Shown in pieces: positions 43,963-53,282 of a DNA stretch of 64,000 nt. The notes below the pieces were generated by a model. It was not told the origin of the DNA and searched no databases. It saw only the letters and a list, made by a program, of their open reading frames with translations. A program made the translations under genes and the position numbers. Positions within the stretch are counted from its first letter, which is position 1, and every line of letters begins with the position of its first letter. Source of the DNA: Thermophagus sp052400625 (lineage in GTDB: Bacteria > Bacteroidota > Bacteroidia > Bacteroidales > Marinilabiliaceae); NCBI GenBank assembly GCA_052400625.1, contig JBQTGH010000001.1; one strand, written 5' to 3'.

Positions 43963-44004
43963 CTGTATAAAGTTTATCTAATTTATTGGTCAGATGGAAT
44001 TCCT
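43962..44004 (-). repeat. Dispersed repeat, tail-only copy before prolyl oligopeptidase
   Basis: ATCTGTATAAAGTTTATCTA followed by ATTTATTGGTCAGATGGAATTC matches the flank of the 37519 copy at most positions. The core is lost. It sits directly upstream of the start codon, as the amylase copy does. Confidence 0.6.
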
Positions 44005-44075
44005 ACGAAAAGATTAACGCATATGCTCAACCTTATTCTCTCAGGATTATAACAATTTGGCAAATTCATAGAGGA

Positions 44076-44567
44076 TCAAAACAATCGATTTTGCTTTCTG
44101 AATTTACGTTCTTTATTTTTCCCGGCGATCCACCCGGCAAGCATTCCTATGAATGCGCCTGTTAGCAATATTCCACCTATAACCACTCCTGCAGCAACAA
44201 CGATGGTAATAAGAGCGCCGAGCAATCCTACCAGAATCCCCATTAATACGAACCTGGACAACCAAAGCCCCTGAGGAAAAACCTTATGCTCAGTGCGCAA
44301 GTGACGGACACTCTCTTCCAATTCTTTCTGGAAATTAACGATTTCAGATGCCTCGGTTTTCATCCACTGCCCCAAATCTAAACTCATCTTATCCAATTCT
44401 TCAAAATGACGGGCGCACACCTGACACTCTGCCTTATGAGTTTCCAGGTGATGCATCAGTCGTGGAAATGCTTCCAGGCTATAGAAACGAATACTTTCCC
44501 GGGGTGCTCCCTTCAATCTGCTGCTCAATATTTCATACCATTGCTGAATGGTTCTGTAATGCCCCAT
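44076..44567 (-). CDS. Small membrane protein with His-Cys-Cys motif (anti-sigma-like)
   Basis: This 163-residue protein is of no named family. Residues 38-52 carry HHLETHKAECQVCARHFEEL, an HxxxCxxC arrangement reminiscent of zinc anti-sigma (ZAS) domains. A charged helix (KTEASEIVNFQKELEESVRHLRT) follows, then two hydrophobic segments (FVLMGILVGLLGALITIVVAA and GILLTGAFIGMLAGWIAG) and a basic tail. The expected topology is a cytoplasmic N terminus with two membrane helices. No sigma factor is adjacent (pnp precedes on the same strand, prolyl oligopeptidase follows), so the anti-sigma idea is weak. Confidence 0.65.
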   Translation of the reverse strand: MGHYRTIQQWYEILSSRLKGAPRESIRFYSLEAFPRLMHHLETHKAECQVCARHFEELDKMSLDLGQWMKTEASEIVNFQKELEESVRHLRTEHKVFPQGLWLSRFVLMGILVGLLGALITIVVAAGVVIGGILLTGAFIGMLAGWIAGKNKERKFRKQNRLF

Positions 44568-44664
44568 AAGTTAACGATATTAAATGAATTACAGAATATT
44601 ATAAACCTATTAACAACTAATAATCTTTACCCGAGTTAAGGTAGAAAAAATGGAACAACAAACA

Positions 44665-44699
44665 AAATCCCCAACGGCAAAATGCACCACTGGGGATTT
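44665..44699 (-). terminator. Terminator after pnp
   Basis: AAATCCCCA (44665-44673) and TGGGGATTT (44691-44699) form a stem. On the minus strand it is followed by TGTTTGTTGTT-type sequence, a weak T-run. It lies about 150 bp after the pnp stop codon. Confidence 0.55.
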
Positions 44700-44847
44700 A
44701 TATTCAGTAAAATCATTATCTCATTTTTTACAGCATCCATTGTTCCCTTCCTATTAAATATTGTCCCTATTCAAGAGAACAGCAACACGATCCAAAAGAA
44801 AAGGACAACAGGATGGAGCAAACACTTTCTGCAAAAAATATCAATTA

Positions 44848-46974
44848 TTATTTTCGGTCCGGTTTCGGCAATAAAACTTTTCGAGAAAGTTTCAATTTTC
44901 CGGATCGTTCGTCAACGTCGATCAGTTTTACTTCAACCATTTGACCTTCTTTCAGCACATCTTCGACTTTGTCGAGACGATGCCATTCAATTTCCGAGAT
45001 GTGCAACAACCCATCCTTACCCGGTAAAATTTCCACAAATGCACCAAAAGGCACGATAGATTTCACTTTACCGGTATAAACCTTACCCACCTCAGGGACC
45101 GCAACAATAGCCTGAATTCGAGCCAATGCTTTTTCAACCCCTTCTTTATTATTGGAAGAGACATCTACGATTCCGTATTTATCATCTTCATCAATAACAA
45201 TGGCAGTACCTGTTTCGGCTTGAATCTCCTGAATAATTTTTCCACCGGGTCCGATAACGGCACCAATCATCTCTTTGGGGATCTTCAGGGTAACGATTCT
45301 CGGAGCATGAGGCTTGTAATCGGCTCTGGGCTCACTGATGGTCTCTGTTATTTTATCCAAAATGTGCAGACGGCCTCTTCTGGCCTGGTCCAAAGCTTTT
45401 TCCAGAACTTCATAGGAAAGACCGTCCACTTTGATATCCATTTGGGTGGCGGTAATTCCATCCCGGGTTCCGGTTACCTTAAAGTCCATATCTCCCAGGT
45501 GATCTTCATCGCCCAGGATATCGGAAAGAATTACATATTTGTCACTATCCTTATCGGTAATCAACCCCATGGCAATACCCGATACCGGCTTTTTAAACTG
45601 AATACCGGCATCCATCAAAGCCATGGTTCCGGCACAAACCGTTGCCATAGATGAAGAACCGTTCGATTCCAATATATCTGAGACCACCCGCACCACATAG
45701 GGCAGATCGTCAGGCAACATACGTTTCAATGCCCGGTGAGCAAGATTACCATGACCGATCTCACGCCGACCGACACCTCTGTATGGCTTAGGATCATTCG
45801 TGGAAAATGGCGGGAAATTATAATGCAATAAAAAGCGATCAACCCCTTTAACCAGAACATCGTCCACAATTTTTTCATCCAGTTTCGATCCCAGAGTAAC
45901 GGTGGTCAACGACTGGGTTTCACCCCTGGTAAAGATAGCAGATCCATGGGGTCCGGGCAGACAATCTACCTCGCACCAAATAGGACGAATCTGATCCATG
46001 GCCCGTCCGTCAAGACGGATACTTTCATCGAGCATCACCCGACGAACCGCTTCTTTCTGAACATCATGGAAGTATCTTTTTATAAGCGTTTCCGGAATCT
46101 CATCCTCTTCAGCGTTATAATTGCTTTCGATAAACTCTTCCACAATTTTATCAAAGGCTTCAGCACGCTGTTGCTTGTTGGGATTTCCTGCGCGGGCAAC
46201 TTCTTTGGCTTTTTCAAAGGTTTCATCCCAAACTTTTTGGCGCAACGCCTCATCATTTACTTCGTGAGAATATTCACGTTTATTGGCTGCGCCAACCATC
46301 TCTGCCAGCTCAATCTGAGCATCGCATTGTATTTTAATGGCATCATGGGCAAACTTCATCGCTTCAAGCAATTCAGCTTCTGAAACTTCATCCATTTCCC
46401 CTTCCACCATCATAATATTTTCTTTAGTGGCTGCCACAATGATATCCATGTCGGCATCCTTTAACTCAGAAGCGGAGGGGTTAATTCTCAATTCACCATT
46501 GATTCGAGCCACTCTAACTTCCGAAATGGGCCCGCCAAATGGAATATCTGAAACGGCGAGCGCTGCAGAAGCCGCCAGACCGGCCAAAGCATCAGGGGTA
46601 CTTTCACTATCTGCAGAAATAAGATTAACAGTAACAAACGTGTCAGCATGATAATCTTCGGGGAACAGCGGACGCAGAGCCCGGTCCACTAATCGGGAAA
46701 CTAATATTTCATAATCCGAGGGTCGAGCCTCACGTTTCTGAAATCCGCCGGGAAAACGACCGGCTGCAGCAAATTTTTCACGGTAATCAACGGAGAGTGG
46801 CATAAAGTCCACATCCGGTTTAGCATCTTTTGCAGAAACTACAGTTGCCAACAAATAGGTATTTCCCATCCGAACCACAACCGATCCATCAGCCTGTTTG
46901 GCCAATTTACCAGTTTCTATCACAATCGACCTTCCATCTCCAAGGTCAATACTTTTTTCAATCGGTTTAATCAT
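44848..46974 (-). CDS. pnp: Polyribonucleotide nucleotidyltransferase (PNPase)
   Basis: This 708-residue 3'-5' phosphorolytic exoribonuclease is the core of RNA turnover. Two RNase PH domains are recognisable: the first begins SIDLGDGRSIVIETGKLAKQ and contains GRFPGGFQKREARPSD; the second contains GRAMDQIRPIWCEVDCLPG, HGSAIFTRGETQSL and GDEDHLGDMDFKVTGTRDG. The C terminus carries a KH domain (IPKEMIGAVIGPGGKIIQEI) and an S1 domain (GKVYTGKVKSIVPFGAFVEI...LLHISEI). Length is normal. It lies downstream of rpsO on the same strand, the conserved rpsO-pnp order, with an intervening terminator. Confidence 0.97.
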   Translation of the reverse strand: MIKPIEKSIDLGDGRSIVIETGKLAKQADGSVVVRMGNTYLLATVVSAKDAKPDVDFMPLSVDYREKFAAAGRFPGGFQKREARPSDYEILVSRLVDRALRPLFPEDYHADTFVTVNLISADSESTPDALAGLAASAALAVSDIPFGGPISEVRVARINGELRINPSASELKDADMDIIVAATKENIMMVEGEMDEVSEAELLEAMKFAHDAIKIQCDAQIELAEMVGAANKREYSHEVNDEALRQKVWDETFEKAKEVARAGNPNKQQRAEAFDKIVEEFIESNYNAEEDEIPETLIKRYFHDVQKEAVRRVMLDESIRLDGRAMDQIRPIWCEVDCLPGPHGSAIFTRGETQSLTTVTLGSKLDEKIVDDVLVKGVDRFLLHYNFPPFSTNDPKPYRGVGRREIGHGNLAHRALKRMLPDDLPYVVRVVSDILESNGSSSMATVCAGTMALMDAGIQFKKPVSGIAMGLITDKDSDKYVILSDILGDEDHLGDMDFKVTGTRDGITATQMDIKVDGLSYEVLEKALDQARRGRLHILDKITETISEPRADYKPHAPRIVTLKIPKEMIGAVIGPGGKIIQEIQAETGTAIVIDEDDKYGIVDVSSNNKEGVEKALARIQAIVAVPEVGKVYTGKVKSIVPFGAFVEILPGKDGLLHISEIEWHRLDKVEDVLKEGQMVEVKLIDVDERSGKLKLSRKVLLPKPDRK

Positions 46975-47100
46975 AAATAACTTCTCTATTTTTTCTTACA
47001 ATCTCTTAGTCAACCCCAAAGATAGACAATATCTGCTATTCCACACCTGCCACATTGGTTTTTTTTATGTAAAGATCTATTTTAGTAGGGTATAAACACA

Positions 47101-47134
47101 AAGAAAGGCAATCCTTCTGAAGAATTGCCTTTCT
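47101..47134 (-). terminator. Terminator between rpsO and pnp
   Basis: AAGAAAGGCAAT and ATTGCCTTTCTT form perfect 12-bp arms. The site is 25 bp after the rpsO stop codon. It may be partial, allowing read-through into pnp. Confidence 0.75.
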
Positions 47135-47158
47135 TATTTTATCCTCACTGACCCGCGA

Positions 47159-47428
47159 TTAACGACGGATTTTAAGCTCTTTGATCAAGTTACGATATTT
47201 TTCAATATCCTTAGCTTTTAAATAATCGAGCAAACGACGACGTTTCCCAACCATTTTTTTCAAAGCATGCTCCGTACTAAAATCCTTTTTATGAACTTTT
47301 AAGTGCTCGGTCAGATGTGCGATACGGTTAGTAAATAATGCTATCTGGCTTTCAGGAGAACCAGTATCAGTATTCGACTTTCCGAACTTCGCAAAGATTT
47401 CTTGTTTTTCTTCTTTTGTCAAATGCAT
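47159..47428 (-). CDS. rpsO: 30S ribosomal protein S15
   Basis: This 89-residue protein binds 16S rRNA in the platform of the small subunit. Typical sequence features are GSPESQIALFTNRIAHLTEHLKVHKKDFSTEHALKKMVGKRRRLLDYL and a C terminus IKELKIRR. Length is exactly that of the family. A good Bacteroidota promoter precedes it, and pnp follows. Confidence 0.98.
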   Translation of the reverse strand: MHLTKEEKQEIFAKFGKSNTDTGSPESQIALFTNRIAHLTEHLKVHKKDFSTEHALKKMVGKRRRLLDYLKAKDIEKYRNLIKELKIRR

Positions 47429-47466
47429 ACGACCTTCTAAAAATTATAGTTTTACAAATCAGATCG

Positions 47467-47498
47467 CAAAGTTAGATAATATTTTGACTCCTTGCAAA
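47467..47498 (-). promoter_or_regulatory. rpsO promoter (-33/-7)
   Basis: On the minus strand TTTG (47495-47498), then 20 bp, then TAACTTTG (47467-47474) fits the Bacteroidota TTTG/TAnnTTTG consensus and spacing. Transcription would start near 47460, about 30 bases before the ATG. The rest of 47500-47744 shows no gene. Confidence 0.7.
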
Positions 47499-47744
47499 TT
47501 ATTTGGATTGGAGTTATTAATAATTCAACCTGGCCTAAATTTTTTTCCGTCTAGAACAAGTTGTTGGTGCGTAAAGCCGGTTGCGCGGGATTCAGATAAA
47601 ATAATAGTTAGAACCTCTTACCGCCCCAAATACCAATAATTTTTGAATCCATTCGTCCTTCGGTCGTTCAATTTAAGGATCAATTGAACCGGAATCATCG
47701 GTCAGCTAGCCCCAAGCAAATCATTAATAAGTATTATCTATCTA

Positions 47745-48329
47745 CTAATATCCCCGTTCTTTGGCCATCTGTTCCATTTCCTGTTCAAAGATTTCCTGGA
47801 ACTTTTGTTTGTCATAATCCAACTGTAACTTATCGTCGTTGGAAATGCGACGCTCCAAACCGTTCACCAGGTCTTCACGACTAACTTCGATAGCGATAAA
47901 ACCATGATATTTACCATCATCAGTAACACTCGCCTTTTCACAGATAACAACAATATTATTAATGGTTTCATCGGCTACCTCACGGGTCATATTTTCAAAT
48001 TTTTGTTCAAATTCGGCGGCATCACTTACTTCACGTTCATTCACATAACGATCGGTAACCGATTTGGTGTTGGAATTGATTAAGGTAACCAGGCGTTGTT
48101 TGGCAAGAAGAAGCGCTTTTTCTTTAGCCAGACTCAGATCGACACTGGTAGACATGGCACTGGCCCTGAAAAAATTCTTATCTGAACGGCCTTTTTCTTC
48201 ACAGGGAAGTTCTTCAATGATGTCCCCGATTTCACTTTTGGCAGAGACTTTTTCCTTGGATTTACAGCCTGACATTCCTGAGATCAGAACCATCATCATT
48301 GTAGCAAATAGTAAAGAATTAATTTTCAT
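47745..48329 (-). CDS. LPP20-like lipoprotein of unknown function
   Basis: This 194-residue lipoprotein starts at ATG 48329 with MKINSLLFATMMMVLISGMSGC; a longer in-frame start at 48401 would displace the signal. The body DLSLAKEKALLLAKQRLVTLI and EFEQKFENMTREVADETINNI, then GKYHGFIAIEVSREDLVNGL, resembles the LPP20/DUF-type fold of small outer-membrane lipoproteins, in which an alpha helix packs on a short sheet. It ends in a glutamate-rich coiled stretch. The function is unknown. It stands between rpsO and the DUF2851 gene on the same strand. Confidence 0.7.
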   Translation of the reverse strand: MKINSLLFATMMMVLISGMSGCKSKEKVSAKSEIGDIIEELPCEEKGRSDKNFFRASAMSTSVDLSLAKEKALLLAKQRLVTLINSNTKSVTDRYVNEREVSDAAEFEQKFENMTREVADETINNIVVICEKASVTDDGKYHGFIAIEVSREDLVNGLERRISNDDKLQLDYDKQKFQEIFEQEMEQMAKERGY

Positions 48330-48406
48330 AGTTTTCAATTTTGAAAAAGTAAAATAATAAATATTTTTTAACAACTTAATGCCTATCAAAAAACGAACCA
48401 AAATAA

Positions 48407-49693
48407 TTATACGTTATTGTTCATGGTCATAACCTTACGTCCCACTCTGCATTTCAAGCAATTAGAAAGATCACAATAATTCTTTTTTAAATAGACCAAT
48501 CCCTGTGTTACTGCTGCAGAATTAATATCCACATGAGGTAAAAATTTTTTCCAGCGGTTCACCACCCCATTTTGCTCCGGCTCCAGACACTCAAGCCAGT
48601 TGAGTGAGCTTTGTTCCAACTCGGGTTTTCCTCTAAGCTTACCATAGGCAAACAGCACCGGAACAACAGTATTGATAATAATAAGATCTACAGCTTGTTT
48701 GCCCAATTTTCGGGAATGCTTTTTTCCCGGCACATCAGGCTTATAATGATCCAACCAATATTGAGAAGGTTCAGCCTGAAACAATTCCCGAATCTCAGAA
48801 AGATGACGGCAATTTAATAAATGATCAAACATTAAAGGATTACCCACCAAAAGCGCGGCCAGTTGAACCAACCGAATAGTCGGGAAGTTACCCGGTCGTA
48901 ATCGCAAAAACTTCCATACATGCTCCGGCAAAGAACTCAGTTGATACTTTGTTTTCAAAAGGGCATACTCTCTTTTGAGTACCCGCATATATTCATCTTC
49001 AAACAACACTCTGTCAAGGAAACCGGCTTGTCCCAGGAAGAGTGCTTCCAGCTTTACGGAACGATCTGCATTCCTGGCAACTATATTCCAGGGTGTTTGT
49101 CGGGCCAATCGTTCAAAAGGATCTCCATTTACTCCGAACCCAAAATTTCTGGCCAGCACCCGATAAAACATCTCCTGCCAATTATTTTCTGAAGCTGCGA
49201 GAAGAGCTTTGATGGCATCAACTTTTTGCTCCAATTTTTCGACCAGCATTCGCTGCACCCAGGAAGACATCTCAAAAGCCGGTATTTGATGAATCATCTC
49301 TTCACAGGCAATCCACCCCCTATGGTCGCGTAATTCTTCATATCGGTTTAACACCCACTGTGGAATCTCCATTTCCCAGGTGGGAACAGTTCTTCCCCCG
49401 GCGGTGGTCACCATCGCATCATTATTCAGCACCACATGCAACACCACATTATTATAAAGATGATCCAGATGGTGCTGGTGACGGGTCCAGTCAGATGCTT
49501 TTAAATGAATTTCCACATTCCCTGCCCACAAAACATCATCCAACTTAATTTTGGCATTAAAAAAGTCGGGGCCACAGTCGTTGTTGGGTAACCCGGGGTG
49601 TATAATTTCAATTTTTTGGCCCTGATCGGAAATGAACAGTCCCGGCTTATACAATTTGTGCTGCCAGATGAAATGCAAAAAATCTTCACTCAT
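48407..49693 (-). CDS. DUF2851 family protein
   Basis: This 428-residue Bacteroidota-restricted protein has no known function. ATG 49693 gives the family's usual start MSEDFLHFIWQHKLY; an upstream ATG at 49732 is possible. Conserved blocks are IHPGLPNNDCGPDFFNAKI, WAGNVEIHLKASDW and HHLDHLYNNVVLHVVLNND near the N terminus, with acidic and His residues that could bind metal. LRPGNFPTIRLVQLAALL and the cysteine pair CDLSNCLKC lie near the C terminus. The early part recalls PD-(D/E)XK-like folds, but this is only an impression. It has no clear partner. Confidence 0.88.
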   Translation of the reverse strand: MSEDFLHFIWQHKLYKPGLFISDQGQKIEIIHPGLPNNDCGPDFFNAKIKLDDVLWAGNVEIHLKASDWTRHQHHLDHLYNNVVLHVVLNNDAMVTTAGGRTVPTWEMEIPQWVLNRYEELRDHRGWIACEEMIHQIPAFEMSSWVQRMLVEKLEQKVDAIKALLAASENNWQEMFYRVLARNFGFGVNGDPFERLARQTPWNIVARNADRSVKLEALFLGQAGFLDRVLFEDEYMRVLKREYALLKTKYQLSSLPEHVWKFLRLRPGNFPTIRLVQLAALLVGNPLMFDHLLNCRHLSEIRELFQAEPSQYWLDHYKPDVPGKKHSRKLGKQAVDLIIINTVVPVLFAYGKLRGKPELEQSSLNWLECLEPEQNGVVNRWKKFLPHVDINSAAVTQGLVYLKKNYCDLSNCLKCRVGRKVMTMNNNV

Positions 49694-49830
49694 AGGTAAA
49701 AAGATTTGTGGCTGTGACGACTCCTCACTCAACCATTCACCATCAATAAGGATTGATGAAACCTCTACCTTTGAATGTGCAAAATACGAAGATTTTTTAT
49801 TTCAACCTACAACTGAAGGATTAACGAAGA

Positions 49831-50658
49831 CTATACAATTCCCTTTTCAACCAATAAATCTGCCATTTCATCCCTAACCTTCATCGCCGCTTCCCTTGCC
49901 TTAGCCGCAAAATCTTCGTCCTCCCCGGCAAAAATGATACCTCTGGAAGAGTTTACCAACAAGCCACACTGATCGTTCATCCCGTTCCGGGCTACTTCGG
50001 CAAGACTTCCGCCCTGCGCACCCACACCGGGAACCAGCAAAAAATGATCGGGAACCAGATTACGAATCTCTTTTAACATTTCCGCTCTTGTGGCGCCAAC
50101 CACATACATCATATTTTCTTTGTCGCCCCAATCCTTTGAGGTGGCAATCACTTTCTGAAACAAACGCTGCTTATTTTCCTCCATATATTGAAAATCGTTG
50201 GCTCCCTTATTGGAAGTGAGTGCCAACAGAATCACCCACCGGCCCACATAGGTCAGAAACGGTTTCACAGAGTCCTCTCCCATATATGGAGCCACGGTCA
50301 CAGCATCAAAATCCATGGCATCAAAAAAGGCCCGGGCATAATGATTCGAAGTATTACCGATATCACCACGTTTGGCGTCGGCAATAATAAAAAGATCCGG
50401 ATAGTTATAGCGAATATAATTGACTGTTTTCTCCAGAGTATTCCATCCGCTCACGCCCATACTTTCATAAAAGGCCAGGTTGGGTTTATAGGCAACGACC
50501 AAATCATGTGTGGCATCAATAATTTCTTTGTTAAAAGCAAAAACAGGATCGCTGGTATCGTATAGATAACGCGGAATCTTATTGATATCGCTATCAAGTC
50601 CCACGCAAAGAAAACTTTTCTTTTTCTTTATCTGTTCAAAAATTTCCTGTCTGGTCAT
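49831..50658 (-). CDS. pyrF: Orotidine 5'-phosphate decarboxylase
   Basis: This 275-residue enzyme performs the last step of UMP synthesis. It is of the longer type common in Bacteroidota and Mycobacterium. Start LCVGLDSDINKIPRYLYD and the catalytic array FIIADAKRGDIGNTSNHYARAFF (Asp-Lys-Asp near 92-97) are clear. The phosphate-binding end LLVPGVGAQGG and NSSRGIIFAG are also present. It lies 93 bp after prfA on the same strand; this purM-prfA-pyrF order is recurrent in the phylum. Confidence 0.96.
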   Translation of the reverse strand: MTRQEIFEQIKKKKSFLCVGLDSDINKIPRYLYDTSDPVFAFNKEIIDATHDLVVAYKPNLAFYESMGVSGWNTLEKTVNYIRYNYPDLFIIADAKRGDIGNTSNHYARAFFDAMDFDAVTVAPYMGEDSVKPFLTYVGRWVILLALTSNKGANDFQYMEENKQRLFQKVIATSKDWGDKENMMYVVGATRAEMLKEIRNLVPDHFLLVPGVGAQGGSLAEVARNGMNDQCGLLVNSSRGIIFAGEDEDFAAKAREAAMKVRDEMADLLVEKGIV

Positions 50659-50751
50659 GATGGTATATTTTAATCATTAACGGTAAATCAACTGAGGGTC
50701 CGGAGAGTCGGCCAAGCAGAAAGCCCTTCCATCTGATTGCTCCGGCAACTA

Positions 50752-51840
50752 TTACATTTCACTGGCTTTAAGCCGTTCAGCATTCTCTTCAACCTGAAGT
50801 TTATCAATAATACCACCAATATCCCCGTCCATCACTGCCGGAAGATTGTATATGGTATAGTTAATCCGATGATCCGTGACGCGTCCCTGCGGGTAGTTGT
50901 AGGTACGAATTTTTGCCGATCTGTCACCGGTAGAGACCATTGTTTTTCTTTTTGAAGAAATTTCATCCAGGTATTTTTGATATTCCAGGTTGTAGATTCG
51001 TGTTCTCAATTCAGCCATTGCTTTATCAAGGTTCTTAAGCTGAGATTTCTGATCCTGACAGGTGACGACAATTCCGGTGGGGATGTGTGTCAGACGGATG
51101 GCAGAGTAAGTGGTATTCACAGACTGTCCTCCGGGCCCGGAAGAGCAATAAGTATCTTTTCGGATGTCTTCCTGCCTCAGTTCAATATCAAACTCCTCCG
51201 CTTCAGGCAACACAGCCACGGAGGCCGCTGAAGTATGCACACGTCCCTGAGTTTCTGTTTGCGGGACACGCTGAACCCGGTGAACGCCTGACTCATACTT
51301 TAACACACCATATACACCGTTCCCGGTTACTTTCATGACAACCTCTTTGTAACCACCAACCGTTCCTTCGGAATAGTGCGTCACTTCATACTTCCAACCT
51401 TTTTTCTCACAGAATTTGGAATACATACGAAACAGATCCCCGGCGAAAATACTGGCTTCATCACCTCCTGTACCGGCTCTAATCTCCAGAACAGCATTTT
51501 TGGAGTCTTCAGGATCGCCCGGGAGCAACAACATCTTAATTTTCTCCTCCATTTCGGGCTTTTTCTTTTCCAAATCCTCTATTTCCTGGCGTGCCAGTGC
51601 ACGCATCTCCTCATCGTCCTCTTCTTTAAGCATTACTCGGGATGACTCAATATTATCTACCAAATCTTTATACGCTTTCCCGACCTGAACTATTTCTTCC
51701 AGTTCGCGATACTCTTTATTAAGCTTTACATACCTTTTCTGGTCTGCCAATATGGTGGGATCAGTAATCATTTGTCCCACTTCTTCGAACCTTAACTTAA
51801 GCGTTTCCAGTTTTTCCAGTAATGAATTATCTTGTGCCAT
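50752..51840 (-). CDS. prfA: Peptide chain release factor 1
   Basis: This 362-residue class I release factor recognises UAA and UAG. It shows the universal GGQ loop in YCSSGPGGQSVNTTYSAIRL near residue 240, the tripeptide anticodon region around RVQRVPQTETQGRVHTSAAS (PxT motif as PQT) and a long N-terminal coiled domain (LETLKLRFEEVGQMI). Length is typical of RF1. It lies between purM and pyrF. Confidence 0.97.
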   Translation of the reverse strand: MAQDNSLLEKLETLKLRFEEVGQMITDPTILADQKRYVKLNKEYRELEEIVQVGKAYKDLVDNIESSRVMLKEEDDEEMRALARQEIEDLEKKKPEMEEKIKMLLLPGDPEDSKNAVLEIRAGTGGDEASIFAGDLFRMYSKFCEKKGWKYEVTHYSEGTVGGYKEVVMKVTGNGVYGVLKYESGVHRVQRVPQTETQGRVHTSAASVAVLPEAEEFDIELRQEDIRKDTYCSSGPGGQSVNTTYSAIRLTHIPTGIVVTCQDQKSQLKNLDKAMAELRTRIYNLEYQKYLDEISSKRKTMVSTGDRSAKIRTYNYPQGRVTDHRINYTIYNLPAVMDGDIGGIIDKLQVEENAERLKASEM

Positions 51841-52034
51841 ATTATTTGGATCTATTTGAAATCATGAACATATAAGGGATGAGAGAAGAAACTGCAGCCG
51901 GCAAATGCAGCATAAAAAAACATCAACCCCGACGTCTTGCAACCAATCAATTGTTTAAACCAGACAAAACATTCTCAACACAGATTGTCTTACAAAACAG
52001 AATGGTGGTACACCGGCAAAAGCATCTATCGCAC

Positions 52035-53207
52035 CTAATAGAAGTAGGTTCCCTTTTCACCTTTGATGGTCAGTTTATTTCCTGTTGGTGAAGCGTCACA
52101 GTACCCCACCACTTTCGCCTCTATTCCAAAGCTTTGAGCGATATCGATAATCTGATCTGCATGAGAGGAATCCAAATAAATTTCGAACCGATGGCCCATA
52201 TTGAATACCTTATACATTTCCTGCCATGGGGTTTTTGAAGTCTCCTGTATAATGCGAAACAACTCAGGTACCGGGAAAAGATTGTCCTTCACCACATGAA
52301 TGTTTTCCACAAAATTCATCACCTTTGTTTGTGCTCCGCCCGAACAATGTACCATCCCATGAATCGACGACCGTAGTTCCTTAAGCACTTCTTTGACCAC
52401 GGGTGCATAGGTTCGTGTGGGTGACAACACCATTTTACCGGCATCAATTCCAAGGGCTTGAATGGCATCTGTTAACTGATATTGCCCCTGATAGACCAAC
52501 TCATCGGGTACTTCCGGATCAAAACTTTCAGGATATTTGGCGGCCAGATAGTGCGCGAATACATCGTGTCGTGCAGAGGTAAGTCCGTTGCTGCCCATTC
52601 CTGCATTAAGAAAGGTCTCATAGTCTGCTTGGCCTGTAGATGAGAGACCAACAATAACGTCTCCGGGTTGAATCCGATGGTTTGAGATCACTTCGCTCCT
52701 TTTCATTCTGGCCGTAACCGTCGAATCCACAATAATGGTCCTTACCAGATCGCCCACATCAGCAGTTTCACCGCCGGTGCTATAAATGGCAATCCCCAGA
52801 CGGCGAAGCCTTTCGAGCAACTCTTCTGTACCATTAATAATGGCAGAGATCACTTCGCCGGGTATTTTATTTTTATTTCGACCAATGGTAGAAGACAACA
52901 AAATGTTATCGGTAGCCCCAACACAGAGCAAGTCATCCAGGTTCATGACCAAAGCATCCTGGGCAATTCCTTTCCATACTGACAAATCACCGGTTTCACG
53001 CCAATAGAGATATGCCAGCGACGACTTGGTGCCCGCCCCATCGGCATGCATAATATTGCACCAATCGGGATCGCCTCCCAGGTAGTCCGGAACGATTTTA
53101 CAAAAGGCTTTTGGAAAAAGACCTTTATCAACATTCTTTATTGCCTGGTGCACATCTTCTTTCGATGCTGAAACACCCCGCCGGTTATATCTCAAATCTT
53201 TTTGCAC
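52035..53207 (-). CDS. purM: Phosphoribosylformylglycinamidine cyclo-ligase (AIR synthetase)
   Basis: This enzyme closes the imidazole ring in purine synthesis. GTG 53207 (M/VQKDLRYNRRGVSASKEDVH) is preferred. An ATG at 53258 would add 17 residues but lies just upstream of a TAnnTTTG-like -7 element, so it is probably not transcribed. That gives 390 residues. PurM features are NIMHADGAGTKSSLAYLYW, MNLDDLLCVGA, IYSTGGETADVGDLVRTIIVD, VIVGLSSTGQADYET and MVHCSGGAQTKVMNF. It is the Bacteroidota-type long form. It starts a purM-prfA-pyrF run. Confidence 0.93.
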   Translation of the reverse strand: MQKDLRYNRRGVSASKEDVHQAIKNVDKGLFPKAFCKIVPDYLGGDPDWCNIMHADGAGTKSSLAYLYWRETGDLSVWKGIAQDALVMNLDDLLCVGATDNILLSSTIGRNKNKIPGEVISAIINGTEELLERLRRLGIAIYSTGGETADVGDLVRTIIVDSTVTARMKRSEVISNHRIQPGDVIVGLSSTGQADYETFLNAGMGSNGLTSARHDVFAHYLAAKYPESFDPEVPDELVYQGQYQLTDAIQALGIDAGKMVLSPTRTYAPVVKEVLKELRSSIHGMVHCSGGAQTKVMNFVENIHVVKDNLFPVPELFRIIQETSKTPWQEMYKVFNMGHRFEIYLDSSHADQIIDIAQSFGIEAKVVGYCDASPTGNKLTIKGEKGTYFY

Positions 53208-53247
53208 GAACGATAAATTTTTATTTTGGGGAAAATTATTTGAAGGG

Positions 53248-53255
53248 CAAAAATA
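53248..53255 (-). promoter_or_regulatory. Putative -7 element of purM
   Basis: TATTTTTG on the minus strand matches TAnnTTTG. It overlaps the codons next to the upstream ATG 53258 and supports the GTG start. No clear -33 is seen. Confidence 0.4.
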
Positions 53256-53282
53256 CATAAAGTTTTCGGGGTGAGAAAAAAA

